The notes under the pieces: generated by a model
Databases searched by the model: none
What the model was told of the DNA's origin: nothing
Seen by the model: only the letters and a program-made list of their open reading frames with translations
Source: Roridomyces roridus
Lineage: Eukaryota > Basidiomycota > Agaricomycetes > Agaricales > Mycenaceae
Reading direction: 5' to 3'
Length of the DNA: 64,000 nt
Assembly: GCA_029378245.1 (NCBI GenBank)
Contig: JARKIF010000023.1
Location: 558,001-622,000 of the forward strand
Translations under genes and position numbers: made by a program
In this document: one piece after another, positions 19,876-32,874 of the stretch
How positions within the stretch are numbered: the first letter of the stretch is position 1
Layout of the letters: every line of letters starts with the position of its first letter

Positions 19876-22800
19876 TCAACTACCCAAGTTCTCCTTCTCC
19901 GTTGTTCCAAATGCGCTCAACAAAAGATAACATGCCCCTCCAACAAACACGCCCACCGGCCATACGAGCGCACTGCGCCTCAATGAATTGCTGCCGAGGC
20001 ACCCACAAGGATTTCAAGGTGGGACTCACAAAATGTACTTGGCCCCGACGGGGATGTCAAACCCAGTATTGATCTTGGCAGTGAAACCCGGCAGGCTGGG
20101 GACAAGCGCGAGGACGAATGCGAGTATTGCACGCCAGTTGACGCCGTAGGTGAACCTGAAATTAAATTTCAAGGCATTCAGTCGTGATGGATGAAGCGAG
20201 GGATAGAGAGAGAGAGAGAGAGACGGACCAGTAGCGGGAGGACTCGCCATGGTATAGCGCCGCGAGATCAAAGTGCTTGTGTTGGACGATGTACTGCGAG
20301 TGTCCATGAGTCGTGAACGTTGAACGGTCAGATAAGAAGGCACATACATAATCGGTAAGCATGACAAGGCGTGCCTGCGCTTCGCTCCGGCAGTCAAATT
20401 TTGCACTGGTCGCGTTGTTGTATTTACACAATGCCGAGAATCTCAAATCTCAGATATTAAGATGCATGGAGTCAAGGGTCATTATAAGCTATGTACGGCG
20501 AAGTTTGTAGTAGATGAATGAAAAGACTGAGAAACACTCGCAGGCCTTGCCAACGGCGGAATGATCCACATAAGCGATCAGCACAATTCCCGGGTCGATA
20601 TGCCGGTGCCGGCGGCCCAAACTACAGATGCTAATTGAATTGGAACTGTGGTGCACAGGCATTCAGGTTGCGCTCAATTTCAATGTGGCCAGGAGGATAC
20701 TTACCGCTGGCCGCCAACTACTGCCTCAGAATTGGAGGGAGGCTCCTGAGCATCGGATTTTGACGAGAATGGCGGCGCGTACGTCCGCTGAGTATTTGGC
20801 CGAGTTCCCGCACAGAGACGGGGCTTCAGAGTCGGGGAACTTGCAGTGTTGACCTCATCCCGACGTTCAAACTTCAAATTAGCATGTTTGGTTCAATAAA
20901 GCGGTAGATACCGCACCAGATTCAGACGATCCAGCGTCGTCTATGGTGCACATTAAATCAAAGATCGCTTGGTTCACATTTCACTTGATGGGGAGGGAGG
21001 GTCTTGGGGGTGTCTACAGTCTTGAGGAGATTGAAGGCCGTAGGCTGCCCAGAGGCTCCCAGACAGTAGCCTGTAGGTTGCGAGGGAGAACGACCCTTGC
21101 TACTTGATGTGCGGGTTTCGCTGTGGACGAACGACGGGGCCAGGCAGGGAGAAATGAAACCACAGATCTTGAAGCGACGGCACAGTTGACGGTGATTCTT
21201 GAAGATTGCTGAATGACAAATTGTGGAGAGGGTGAATGGGTAAATGGAGTGAGGTTAAGGCAAGCCGTCCGGTGTTCTCAATTTCGCTTGTTGTAGTAGG
21301 CAAGCAGCGAGGATCAAAGGGAAGAAGAGAACGCGCAATTTGGTGTTGAAGGGCGAGGCCCCAAGCAATGAGTAAGAACAAATTACGCCGAGGAAACGAC
21401 GGAGGGAGGGAGGGCCGGGAGGGAGGGGAAAGAATGATTCCAGTGCGGACAGAACAAAGCCAAGTATATATTCAGCTGCGCCGAAGGGACGCGCGTCTCG
21501 GTTTTCGAGGCTGTTGAACCGGCGGAACTGCGATCTGCCAAGCAAAGCTGTAGAGCTTCTCAGATTTCTGATTAACGCACCTATGCAGCTCCCGGCAGGC
21601 ATACGTGGCCTGAAGCCGGCGGCACATGGTCTGAGAAGCTGTTGAGTCCCGGCTTTCAATGGGAAAAAATGAACATCAATCTCGAGGGAGACCATTGGCT
21701 GCTGGGCTAGATGGGAGAGGACTAGTATGCAATGAGTGTTGCACAAATGGGGACAGATCTGCAGAAGAATCAAAGATGGAGCCATAATCTTAAAGAACGG
21801 ATAATGCCGCAAAGAGGGGCCAGGAAGATGGTGTATCCGCTACTGTTGGACAATGAGGATGCTAGCCGTACTGCTAACGTGAGGCAAGTACACACAGGAA
21901 TGATCTACCCATTCCCCTTTCAACTTGAACTCCAGAAGACAAGGGGGGAGTAACGCACGTGAAAGAACTGGCGCTATTCTGAACAATCCACTGTGCGTAT
22001 TCAAATGAACTTTGTACTTTTTACATGCAGGCAAGATCAACTCTTACCGGACAAGTAGCGAGAGCCAAGATAGCGCAAATATACTGCCCACGCCTGACAT
22101 CGACATACCGCGGGAAGAGAATCGCGAGGTCGTTGCCGACGGCGGTGGAACTGTCTCGCACGACATCAATCAATTCCGCCGCGAGTAGGATAACTAGGTG
22201 ATACCGACTTGGCAGCGATATTTGCCCCAATTGCACTCAACGCCCAACAAAATGCAGCGAAAAACTGCGCAGCGCGACTATCCCACAGCTCTGCCACTTG
22301 TAACGGATTCCACGTCGAGATGCCATAGATGACTTGCACGGCGGAGGTGACGACGACGCCGAGGATCCTGAAACACCTGGGTGAGAAATGACCGAGGAAT
22401 GGGATGATAGGGCGAGAACGCACGCGGCGAGAGTCAGCAGGATGGACAAGGAGAAAATCGTCGCCCAAACGACCACACGAGGGGATTTAGCGTATCGGGT
22501 GAAATCCTGTTCACATTAATATCAAGCTAGCACTGAGGACGGAATCAAAGGGGTACATACACAGACATTCAGCGCCATCGTCGTCTCCCCTGCGATGGCA
22601 GAACTCATGCTCGAGAGGAATACCAGCGCGATCGGCGAGCCATGAGTGGTTGTTTTCTGGGAGAAGAGCGGACCAAAACCGTTTGCGCGCCCGACGGCCC
22701 ATCCGACTGTCAGCAGTGGATTAGATTCTCAAAAAAGGCGAAGATTAGAACACACATAAAGTTATACCGAATATAGGCTGAATCCGTCGCTTTAGAAGAG

Positions 22801-23814
22801 GGTGCAATAAATCTGCCTACATACCATGATGATGAATTTAAATGTGAAGAAATGCCGGAGCTATGAAGATGGATGTCAGGGGAGGCTCAAGCAGCTGGCG
22901 AGATAAACCCCCACCTTGGTGATATCCACATAGAGCAGAGGTAATTGGATGATATAAAAAATGCTGGGCCACAACTCAGCTATCAATCATGTAAAAGCAT
23001 CATCGGGCTACATACAAGAAACACAACAACTGGGATGACGTGACATGCGCCGACGCCGGAAGGTGATTCTTGAAGTGTTTGAACGATGGGAAGATCGCGC
23101 CAAGCATGACCTGGAGGCACTGGCCACCTAGTTGCCATGAGATTCGAACAATAAGCTGAAGGGGGTTTTCGCACCTTAGTAGGTACTCAACCCAAACCAG
23201 GCCACGCCAGAGACGGCACGCGCAAGCACGGGAATACTGTTGCCGTAAAAGCCAAAGGAAGCCCGTGCGAGGACAGGAAAGTTCTGTGCGTTTGCGTCAT
23301 CAAAGCGGAGGACTAAATGGGAACCCGCACAATTCCGTAGGTGGCGCCGATCCATCCCGTGGCAGCACATCCCAGGGCTTGAAAATCAGATAAATGCAGC
23401 TTGAATGGGGAGAGTGTACGCACAGATCAAGAAATGGCCGACGAACACTTGGTTGCGGGTAAGTACTATGAGTAGGGGACACCAATATCGACTTGCCTGA
23501 ACCGATGGCCGCTCCAGGGGAAAGCCCCGCTACGACCGCAGTGGAAGCAATCTGGTACTGACTGCCGTGCATTCAGTGGTAAACCAAGGCAAGATTTAAT
23601 TGCCTGAACCTTATGCCTGATTCCATGGGTCAATCGAGCCAGAGTCAGAGAGTAAGGACGTACCGAAGGCCATCGCAATCCAATACCCGGCAATATGTAC
23701 CGCGTTCCACTTGCGCTTTTCAGAGTCACGCGGGACGGGCAGAAGGTCGGGCTGGTCGATGACCGTTGAGCCGTCGATTTCCACAGTCTTGGAAGGAATG
23801 CAGAGGGAGAGCAT
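19876..23814 (-). CDS. NCS1-family nucleobase/allantoin permease, probably interrupted
   Basis: Many small exons on the minus strand reproduce the NCS1 (purine-cytosine/uracil/allantoin permease) order. The N-terminus has VIDGSTVIDQPDLLPVP and GYWIAMAF. Then come IASTAVVAGLSPGAAIG, FPVLARASFGFYG, a piece with MLGAIFPSFKHF, then GETTMALNVCDFTRYAKSP, VVVTSAVQVIYGISTWNP, AAFCWALSAIGANIAAKS, NDLAILFPRYVDVRRGQ and YTIFLAPLCGII. After a long gap come YIVQHKHFDLAALYHGESS, FTYGVNWRAILAFV and a last exon with ALVWPVGVFVGGACYLLL. The protein would move uracil, allantoin or a related base across the plasma membrane; the substrate cannot be told from this. About 1.5 kb separates two exons that should be nearly contiguous, so the gene may be broken. 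Confidence 0.75.
20310..21785. other. Insertion-like segment inside the permease gene
   Basis: In the NCS1 family CGII is followed within a few residues by the DYW...V motif. Here CGII lies at about 21790 and the continuing YIVQHKH exon at about 20300, minus strand. Traces of GATTAT just past CGII suggest the break lies right at the DY codons. The interior has no recognised gene; open frames such as 21255-21812 have no identifiable domain. Terminal repeats were not resolved, so a very large intron cannot be excluded. Confidence 0.5.
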
Positions 23815-26800
23815 AGGAGTGGGCGGGCTGTGATAGGTCTGGTTACTGTACGCGTATACCTCAAATGACCCAGTTCTTAAGGTTCTGACCCTGCGAGTGC
23901 ACGAGGGTGCCGTGCGTTCGTTGGCATAAATATATTCACTCGGCGGTTGGAGGCTCCCGAAAGGCAAGGCATGCGTTCGCCATGTTTGAGCTGGCTGGCG
24001 TCGCGAGCATGAAGAGGGGAGGCATAGATCTGTGGGATCTTGCCGGTGGGGGATCGCAGCGATCGTGATAACTAATTCAATAAAGAATAACCACTCACTC
24101 CCACCGCGTACGCATAGACCAGCACGCATGGGAAGTTGATGTCCACCTTGGCGGTGTGACAGTGTCGAAGAGGTGAAACGTAGACTGGTTGACTATCTTA
24201 TACCACACTGGCCCAAATCAAGGCCTGGGTCGCATGGCATGTTTATTTGGTCTCGTTCTTGCGGGTCCATGAGAGCGTGGCTCGGTGTCCGTGTAGACAG
24301 TCGATCTCCGTTGGATGAGCTCGTGGATCCAGGAGGAGGCAATTAGATCGGTGGGCACGCACCTACGACCCCAGTTCTTTGCCAGTTCTCACAGAGTCTG
24401 AAGCTGCGAGCCTGCCTGGCGATCCCCATTGTCTTCACAAGCACTGGAAACGTTGGCTTTGACGTCCAATTTCGCCAAGGGCGTACACATAGATGGCGAG
24501 TTTTCGGACCGTTTGGATGGGAGGAGCTGGCGCACGCCTCCCCCCCAATGACATGTCCAAAAAAGGCTAATCGGATTGATATCAAGGCACGTGGGGGTTT
24601 CTTGGCATTTACTGGGACTGTGACGCCACGTGGCGGCCACTAACCAATGTCCCAGTGGCTCTGCGGTTCCGGTGTCCCATCTTCATGATCCTTCATTTCT
24701 TGAATGTCTCGAGTTCAATTCTTGGTGCTGGTCAATTTTTTTGTCAGCATTTTGTTATTCTACAATGAGAGAAGGGTGGGTTGGTTGGTTAGGCTCAGTT
24801 GAATGACATTGTCCTACCCAGACTGTCAATACCTCCCCCGCAGCCTCGGCTGTGAATACCCCTCTGAGAATCCACAGTGAATGGGCAGTTAGGTACAGTA
24901 TCCACGGTGAATGGGTGGCTAGATCTGATAGACCAGGTTCAAGTTAGGCTCAGTTGGTTAAGTTAGGTTGTTGGAGCTTGAGGAGCTTGAGGAGGCTAGG
25001 GTGGAATTTACAGAAAAAAAGAACTGACCCCACACTGTATCGAACTCACGCAAAACAAATCACATGACCTTATCGGCTGTCACATGACCTTATCGGTGTC
25101 ATTGGGGGGGAGGCCAAGGGGGTTTGATGGGAGGAGATAGGAAGTCGACGGGGAGCCCGTAGAGCGGAGATGTGTAATTAGCGATCACTGATTGACACAT
25201 CAGACGAGGATCACGACATCACTTGAAATTTTCCTTCGGCCGAAGTGCACACAAAAAGTGGATAGCAAGGAACTTGGATTTGCTAGGAGACTAAAAATAC
25301 AGAAAGCCCAAAGAATCCATCAGACAGACACGAGCCTCGCTGGTTTCCCGCCAACCAGCTCTTTCGAGCACTGAGGGAGGAAAAACTAACGTCCTCGAGA
25401 CCAGCGCGAAGGCTGGCCATGTCTCGGTTAAACGAGTGAGCGCAAAAAGTCATCGAGTGGATTTGAAGGATGCGGCATTTGTAGAAATGCGAGACTCGGT
25501 CAGTTTCTATCGAAAGATCCTGATGAGTATGTATCCGAAGGATCTTCGTCGTCGGGCCACGATTCAGGGAGGTGGTCCGTGCGCCGGGTGGTGCACGTGC
25601 TGAGCGGGTTGATCGGCGCAGCTCGACGGACGCTCCACCGGAGTTCCGGTACTCCCTCTTTCTTTAAAACTTCCATATTGCAACAGGGAACGGTCAATCA
25701 AATATCCGCGATTAGCGAGCGCTGCCGAGGGTTAGCCGACGGCCATGCATGACAAGCAGGACCCCGGAGAGGAGAGCAGCGTTATGTAACAGATGATTAT
25801 CTGGCGATAAGATTGGGCCAGATAGGGGAGACACATCGATTATTCGGTGCCATTCACACCTCCGCAGCGCCGGCCTCAAGCCTCGATGCCAGACCATTGA
25901 TTGCTTCACAGTGCTGACTCCAACGGTGATTCAACCACAGTGGACTCTGGAGCTTTCAAACGACGAAGAACACTGGTACTTGAATTATTGTGACCTGAGT
26001 CTCGCTTTAGTTGAACGTCAGTACTCCAGATTCCAACTTTCTGCTCAGAGCGCCAAATCCAGAGGAATTCACCTCTGATGCTGAGTTGGAATGTTGTTAT
26101 TCACGCTGGCAAAAGTCAGTTTGATTTGTGGCAGCCAGAGTCTCCGGATCGCAGAGTGGGCAGTAGCAAGTAGAATCGAGTTTTAAATACAGTTTGAATG
26201 TCCAGGTGCCCACTCGTTCGCAGGGAGTGCTTCCGAGTCCGGAACCAGAGATTGGACACAAGTATGGGCACTAGGTTTAATACTACACATGTACAGCTGG
26301 AAGTGGCACAGGAGCTGGAGCAAATATGATAGACCTTGGCCCTTGGTATCACTGAATACCGTTCACCGGCACTGTTGAAATGATTTGCGAACGTGCCTTG
26401 ATAATATCCGGGGAGGTAGTAATCGTAGATAGTTAAACTATGCTGATCATGAGGCGAAGGTTTATGTGTGATAAACTGTTGTTCGCGTCCCAGAGAGAGC
26501 CAAACGTTCAAATAGAGAATCAAAGTGCGCGTTCGGCGAAGTCAACGCCGGGATCGCTCCAATTAACACCGTCTGCATTTGCGAGTGCCACGAACCAGCC
26601 TGACGCCTGCGTGGCTCGAGAACACATAAACCACATACCGTTGGGCTGAGTTCGGTCGGTGCTGGTTTTACTGCCTCGGAGTCCGTTTCTGATAATTGAT
26701 TGCGGTCCTCGCAACGACCGCGCGCGAGTGCGGTATGAATAATTAGCCCCGCAAGATACCGAAGTTGGCCAAAGAGGTGGTAGCCTCATCACCTGGTGTA

Positions 26801-28614
26801 AATGTTGAGTTGATGTGCATGCCACTCACCGAACGTGAGCAGCAGCGTCGGGAACGGACTCAAAAAAGCGGCCGATTCCCAGGTATAGAGCTGTTGGGGC
26901 GTACTACATAGTTTTGATTCAGATGCCTTTCCCAGCGCCGTTCGAGAAATTCCGTGAATGCCGTTGGACTTTCAAGAATCAACCGCTCGATGAAGTCGGA
27001 GAGTATTGTGCGAAGCAATCCCAGGGTTTGTGAGCTCTGGAGGGACAAATGTTCAAAATATATAAACAGTGATTGACTCACATACCGGCTGTTTACTGGA
27101 TGTTAAAGACAATTGGGATGCTTCCCAGCGTTGATTGAATGACTTGAAGGCCACGGATACAGCAAGAATCTACGCAACACCACGCCGCAGGCGGTAGGAT
27201 TTGGAATCCGGTGGGACTTACACCGTACCGCGTGCCAACCGTTTAGAGAAATCCGTCCCCTGGCGTCGGCAGGCCTGTTCTATTTGCTGGTAGCGCAAGT
27301 TGCCAAAATCTTTGGTTGTGCATGAGGCTGTGGAACCGGGACCGATCGAGTCGTACTCACCCCAACGGTATGTGGCTTATGTATCCTCGAGCCACACAGG
27401 CGCTGGTCCGTGGTACACGGAGCCCTCTGATCCATCGAGCGCGTGGATATAACGATCGTCGAAACATACTGTGGGTCGGAGTCACTGAATGGGGAATCTT
27501 CGCAGACTCAACACAATGCTCTACAATGTGCCGAAGTTGCTTTGAAGGGGCACTCCCAATTTTTGGATATTTCTAAGTGTTGGCTGTATGAATCTGATTC
27601 AACAACAAGAATGTATGCAACACCACGCCGCAGGCGGTAGGACTCGGCTCCGGCGGGGGCACGCAAACCGTTGAGAAAAAAAATGCGGCTTCGAATTCTG
27701 TCCTAAGCAGACCTGTTCTCCTCACTGGTAGCGCAATCTGTCAAAATCCTGGTTTGTGGATGAGAGGAATGCGTTGAAACGATGCGCCAAGCGGTCCAAG
27801 CGGGCGGGATCAGGGTTACGTAATGGATCGTGAGGTAAGCACAGGGAAGCAGAACGGTCCCGAGGTGGCCGGGGGTCCAGCCCGGCGGCTCGGCGGCTCG
27901 GCAATGCTCGCCAGTCAGTGAATTTTGATTGACTGTTCCCTGTTGCAATACTTCCATGATCCTCTTCTCGTCCGTCGTCTTCTCGTCCTTCGTCTTCTCG
28001 TCCGTCGTCTCATACAGTCACCACCACTTGATAGTCTCTGGCTTGCGTGAAGCTGGCCCTAATCTCACTTGCTCTGCTCAAAGGCTGAGGACGGATTACT
28101 ACTTGCCTCAGGCTGGTCATGACTCACGCTGTGCTCACAATACAGTGACTGTACCTGACGATCCGGCCATGGTAATGCAGTTGACGGACTGCCGTACATT
28201 TGTCGATAAAAAGAGACGCCTTACGGCTAGCGCCTGTCCAGCCGCCAGCGCCGTGCATCCTGTCCAAATCCTGTCAGAATAAGCGTGGTTTCTCACATTG
28301 AATGGAGATCGTCAAACCGCGTTGTTCAAACCCTCATGACGTCCCGCGAATAAACCTCGGCAACTGCAACGCTCTCCCAGGGCCACTCCGCACCTCTTTG
28401 ATTCCTTTCGCACGCACCTAACCGATGGCAGGTAACTTATGAGCGGGCAGATTTTCACTGACAGAATCACTGATAAATGACACGGCATGACCTCCTAGGC
28501 TTGGATTGCCCGTACGCGCCCCTTGTTCGATAGCCGAGAAGGATTTATATTCTCCTGGAATTTAATCAGCTTCGGCGTCTCTCCGAGCCACTCCCTTCTC
28601 CGACCCTCCTCACT
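23815..28614. other. Long gene-poor stretch with decayed duplications
   Basis: 23815-25400 shows no gene; a weak tRNA T-arm-like sequence sits near 25040 and repeated GTGAATGGG words near 24875-24920. From 25.5 to 28.0 kb there are diverged duplicated blocks. CACCACGCCGCAGGCGGTAG occurs near 27180 and 27620. A stretch coding PNGMW.M..RATQA occurs inverted near 26590-26650 (minus) and 27358-27405 (plus). TTGCAACAGGGAACGGTCAA occurs near 25678, with a near-copy inverted near 27930. Frames such as 26860-27081 (minus) look coding-like but match no family known to me. A degraded element or gene duplication is likely. Confidence 0.4.
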
Positions 28615-30366
28615 ATGAATCTATCGGCGCCGCAGCAATACGACCTGGGAGGACTGGAATACGAGACCTTCGCCTGGGATCAGTGCGTGGAAGTCTCCCT
28701 TTGTTGAGTGGCCAAATCCTGAGGCGGATTCACCACACAGCTGGATCTACCGGGCGATATTTCTCTCCGGCTTTGGTCAGTCCATTGTATCGTCCTCCTG
28801 AAAGTTCAGTCACTCATTGTTTCCTCGCAGTGGTCCTTTTTTATGACTTCTTCCTGACTTTGGGCGACGAGGTCAGGATCATGTGGGATTCCAAGACCAA
28901 GATGCATGCGAGCACATGGTGGTATCTTGCTGTTCGGTACCTCCCGTTGGGGTGCAGTGCGTCGATACTGGTGTTTTACTTTGGGAGGTTGAGCGCCGAG
29001 GTGCGTGTACTGATTCATCGCAACATTCACCATGCTGATGGCAGATTCGCAGAGGTAGGCAGACTTGGTTCACTCGAAACCGCGGCAGCACTTACCAAGT
29101 AACACGTCGCCCAGTTGCGCCAAAATGGAAGACGTGTTGGAGGTTTTGTTGATATTGCAAGAGACGCTCGTGGAGAGTACGTGGCAGCTACCTTGAATCC
29201 ACCACCCTGGCCAACTTGATGCACAGCGACGTTGTGTCTCCGCGTCTACGCCATGTGCGGCTTCAACCCCTGGGTTCAGGCATCACTGCTTCTCACCGGC
29301 GGAGCAGCCAGCGGGCTCGGGATTGTGAGCACCGAAATGACTGTGCCGATGTTTGGAGAGCCTGATGCATCCTGCAGTGGACTGAGATCAAGTACGGGAA
29401 ACCACGGATGCTCACCGCGCCGGGAATTTCGGGATGTCACACCGCTATCCCGCGAGCAACGTGCGTCTTTCCAAGTTTGCTCAGAATTCCCAGCGTTATT
29501 TAAAACCGCCACTTCGTCAAGAGCACTCCGTAATTATCCAAGGAAATGAAACAGGAATTTACATAACTGAATGCAACGAGACAGGATCTGCGGGAGCGTG
29601 GATAGCACAGTTCGTTGTTTTCCTTGCCTTGCTTCCTTCTGGGAGTTGAATTGAGTATACAGGCTCATGATCGACATGATTGTCTTTGGGCTCACCGTGC
29701 GGCGCGCCTACGTCGAGCGTACCGTGATCAATATGGTGGCGGGGTCGTTGATTGAGCGAATGGCAAGGGACGGTGTGTAGCTTCAGACTCATTCAGGCAT
29801 CGATCCAATTATTCACATGTTTCCTCCGTCCCAGGCGCAATGTACTTTGGGTTGGTCCTCTCCAGCCATCCGAAGCTCAGGGGAGAGCTGAATGACCAGC
29901 GGACAGGATCATCGTCCTGGCCAACCTCGCGAATGTACTCACATTGTTTGTGGGTCTTGCCTTAGTATCAGCTGGGCTTCGTCAATGGATGCTGACCGCG
30001 ATTTAGTTCGGCGACGTCAGTACAACCCGAGACACGATATCAACGATCGAACTGAGCACCAAAACAGATGATGATAGCAGGAATCCTATCATGGTGGACC
30101 ACCTCGTACAGCCTCCCTCCCTCCTTCCCTTGCTCTTCGACCCTGACCATACACGCAGCTTATCAGTAACCCTCATCTCCCGACTCATGCTCAACCTCCG
30201 GCGCGCGGGCGTAGGCAACTCGCAGCCTACGACAAATGCAGAGACGGATGATACAGAGCTGGAGGATATCCATTTCGTCGGGCAGGACGAGTCGCCGGCA
30301 GCGAGGGGGAGGAGGGATGTAGACAGTGATTTAGATTTGATGCGGTCTGGGGAAGAGGAGGTTTGA
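28615..30366 (+). CDS. DUF6533-type multi-pass membrane protein
   Basis: Starts MNLSAPQQYDLGG at 28615. The first introns are 28683-28740 and one ending just before 28831. Exon 3 holds the DUF6533 signature, VVLFYDFFLTLGDEVRIMW, followed by WWYLAVRYLPLG. Later exons give LCLRVYAMCGFNPWVQASLL, WTEIKYGKPRMLTAPG, SAGAWIAQFVVFLAL, MIDMIVFGLTVRRAYVER, RDGAMYFG, IIVLANLANVLTLF and SVTLISRLMLNLRRAG. This is the usual order for this Agaricomycete family of about seven membrane helices. The function is unknown. A hydrophilic tail ends at the stop at 30364-30366. About nine short introns are needed and a few joins are uncertain. A second member lies at 48044-49444. The family is distinct from STE3 pheromone receptors. 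Confidence 0.75.
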
Positions 30367-30479
30367 GTCTGACTAGAATTAGAGCTAAAGAAGATTCAAA
30401 TTAGAAGAATGGAAGAGAGAGTTAGTAATGACCTTTCAACGCGAGTCTTCCCAGTAAAAAAAAGATCACCAGAGGCCCA

Positions 30480-30720
30480 ACGTGGAAGGTGGCATGAAGG
30501 ATTAGAACCTTCGCGCTGAAGACACAGAATACTCCTGGACAGCAACAATTGTTAACCTGCATAACTAAGTGCCCAAGGGCATCGCAGGGAGGCTGAGTTC
30601 AAAAACGAAAAAAAAAAAGAAAAAAACCGTCCAAAACCTCCAAGGTGCCATGAAGGAGTCGAGCCTTCGCGCTCCAAGGCACAGTCCTGGCGGCGCCCAC
30701 TGCCCAACATGTTGCTTGTC
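30480..30720 (-). repeat. Pair of tRNA-like hairpin sequences
   Basis: Two related segments, about 30488-30530 and 30645-30690, each contain a minus-strand T-arm-like hairpin: GAAGG-TTCTAAT-CCTTC and GAAGG-CTCGACT-CCTTC. Both are flanked by GTGCCATGAAGG or GTGGCATGAAGG on the plus strand. They differ from the cluster at the left edge and lack the rest of a cloverleaf. They look like duplicated tRNA relics. Confidence 0.4.
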
Positions 30721-30887
30721 TGTGTGTCCGTCTCAATTTTCAAAGATTCAAGCAGCGCGGGCCCGAGTGTGAGTGCCTACGACCCGACCACGTCCAACCT
30801 GTTTTCATTCTCGATACCGGAAGACCTGAGAGTCAATGAGTCAACGTGCACTTCAAACAGAAGAATCAGAGACCTATGATATTAGCA

Positions 30888-32122
30888 CTACGCAGCCGTA
30901 ACAGCCACCGAATGCTCGACAATCCTCCTCACCCCCAAATCCGACGCCCCGTATCCCAACATGGGCACACCGTTCAACACACTCTGGTTTCCGGCACTGA
31001 TTCAGCAGTCAATCAATATCCCAGGGGAGGACGAACGCACCGTCTCATCATTCTCACCCAACTCGACTTCTGATTCAAAGACGATGGAGCTGACGGGGTC
31101 TCCAAGATTGTTGCATAGGAAGAGTCCCCGATCGCGGTCTGGGGCGAAGAGCGCGTGGAGCATGTGTTCGGCGCAGACTTCCTGTGAGGATATAATTGAG
31201 ATACTGGGGTTTGGCAGGAAGCGAGAGGGAGAACGCGCCTTGGACACGCAGAAGAGCGGGAGGAGCAGATTGAGGATCCAGGAGAGTGGGGTGAGGAAAC
31301 CATCCAGATCGACGCGGAACGTGGTGCGCACGGCGCCGGGCAGGATGTGAGTGAAGGCGATGGAGGGGTTGCGCGTAGCAAAGTGCTGTGAGAATCGCAA
31401 GTTGGGATCCAAATTGGCGTTATGAAGGCGAGGAAGACAAACGCACCGCGAGCATGGCGTCCGTGTAATTTGAACTCATCGTCATGCTACGGAAGGAGAC
31501 GCCGATGGTACCTGTGCGCGGCTTGACGGTGTTGCCGAGATTGTCGAGGTCGATGGGTCGCTTGGGACTCCCGCGCCCGGCGCCGAGGACGGACATGACC
31601 TTGGCATCCTCTCCCAGAGATTGGGCTTTTTTTACGAGGGGCAGAAGCTCTTGGATAAACACGAAGCGATAGTAGTACCTGTGTCACTTGAGAACGTCTT
31701 GCAAGGAAGAGTAGACGAATACTCTCGTACCTCATGGCAAGATGCAAATCCAACCCCTCGCTCGTAATGGCCGGATGCGCCATAGAGCTATAGGCCGCCG
31801 TCATAACCAAGAAATTCACGCGCTCCACCTTGTCCCGGATGACCTTGCACACAGCGCGTACGTTGGCCATGACGCTGACATCACACGGGATAAACTCGTG
31901 TGTGTACTCGTTTTCGGGATTGGGTAGACGTCCGATGATGTCCGCTGCGGCGTGCTCGTTGCGCCCGATAATGATGATGTGTGCGCGCCCGGTGAGGTAT
32001 CGGGCAAAGGCTTCGACCATGCCTTGCCCGACACCGGATGTCGCGCCAACGAAGACGGCGACGGGCGTGTAAGATGGGGAGAAGAAGGCGTTGGCGGCCT
32101 TTGCGTCAGCGAGGGAGGGCAT
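30888..32122 (-). CDS. Short-chain dehydrogenase/reductase-like protein
   Basis: Four exons: 31731-32122, 31447-31678, 31041-31385 and 30888-30983. The introns are 52, 61 and 57 bases and the frame is continuous for 354 residues. The N-terminal Rossmann fold has VAVFVGATSGVGQGM (the TGxxxGxG nucleotide motif as GATSGVGQG), then IIIIGRNEHAAADII and FIPCDVSVMANVRAV. Later conserved blocks are NFLVMTAAYSS and HILPGAVRT. The usual YxxxK pair is altered: the Tyr is in SSNYTDAML with no Lys four residues on, as in a fungal subgroup of NAD(P)-binding proteins. Classic oxidoreductase chemistry is therefore not assured. The last exon was chosen because a consensus GTGCGT donor replaces an early stop and continues the protein. 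Confidence 0.8.
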
Positions 32123-32349
32123 TGAATATTGAGTCTACGTGGTGGTCGTGGTTAGGTGATTCTGTGTGACTAAGTACTGCGGTACCGTGAGTTTGATCCG
32201 TGAACAATCGACAAATGACGCCGAAATCACGACAGATTAAGTACGACTTCGCTCTCACTGGCAGTCGGGCGTAGTCACCAATTATGTTAGTTTTGCGAGT
32301 ACATGACCAGGAGCAGACCTGTTCTTCCCAGAATCCGCTGCCCGGTGAG

Positions 32350-32457
32350 TACGGTAGGCCTAAGAGTCGAGGTTCACGTTTCAGATCAAGACTCAAGTCA
32401 GCTGTCGGATGGACATCGGCAACCTCGGGTTTAGTCGGCCATCGTCTCCTTGCTCCC
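32350..32457 (+). repeat. 105-bp inverted-repeat copy, left
   Basis: Nearly identical to the complement of 38513-38614. Both contain GGTAGGCCTAAGAGTCGAGG and CAGCTGTCGGATGGACATCG. This copy has an extra 7-base ACTCAAG, a local tandem duplication. It lies in a gene-free stretch between the dehydrogenase (divergent, minus strand) and the DDE-type gene. Confidence 0.8.
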
Positions 32458-32874
32458 TCCCGACCATCATCTTCTGGCCGCATTCATGTACCACTACTAC
32501 TAGTCTACTACCCTGCATCCCGCTGCCGCTCCCACCGACGCCGGCGCTCCCGTCCCCGTACTTATCCCACACGCGTACAGGAGGCGGCGGCCGATCCATT
32601 CTCAGAATCATCTCACCGTCCTGGCTGACGACGTCCTTGCCTCGGTCTTGTGTCGACGTCGCCGCTTTCGTTGACCGCTACATCACTGACTATGTCATCC
32701 TCGGCCCCGCGCTCCTTTGGTTGCCTCTAAGCCCTTCACGTCAACGGCCCACTGTAATCAATAGCATCCATGTAGTAGGTCCCATCAAATTCATCCTCTC
32801 TGTCGCAATTCAGAGTCTGCCATCCATTGGAGCAATGATAGCAAAGAAGTTATATTGGTGAAGCCAAGCCTATT
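32458..32874. other. Intergenic
   Basis: The plus-strand open frame 32409-32861 covers this stretch. It is rich in Ser/Pro/Leu, begins inside the repeat and has no recognisable family, so no gene is claimed. Confidence 0.3.

Noticed and set aside
28615..30366. Multi-pass protein considered as the pheromone receptor partner of the CaaX gene
   Set aside because: The FYDFFLTLGDEV block is the DUF6533 signature, and none of the conserved STE3 helix motifs is seen. The same holds for 48044-49444.
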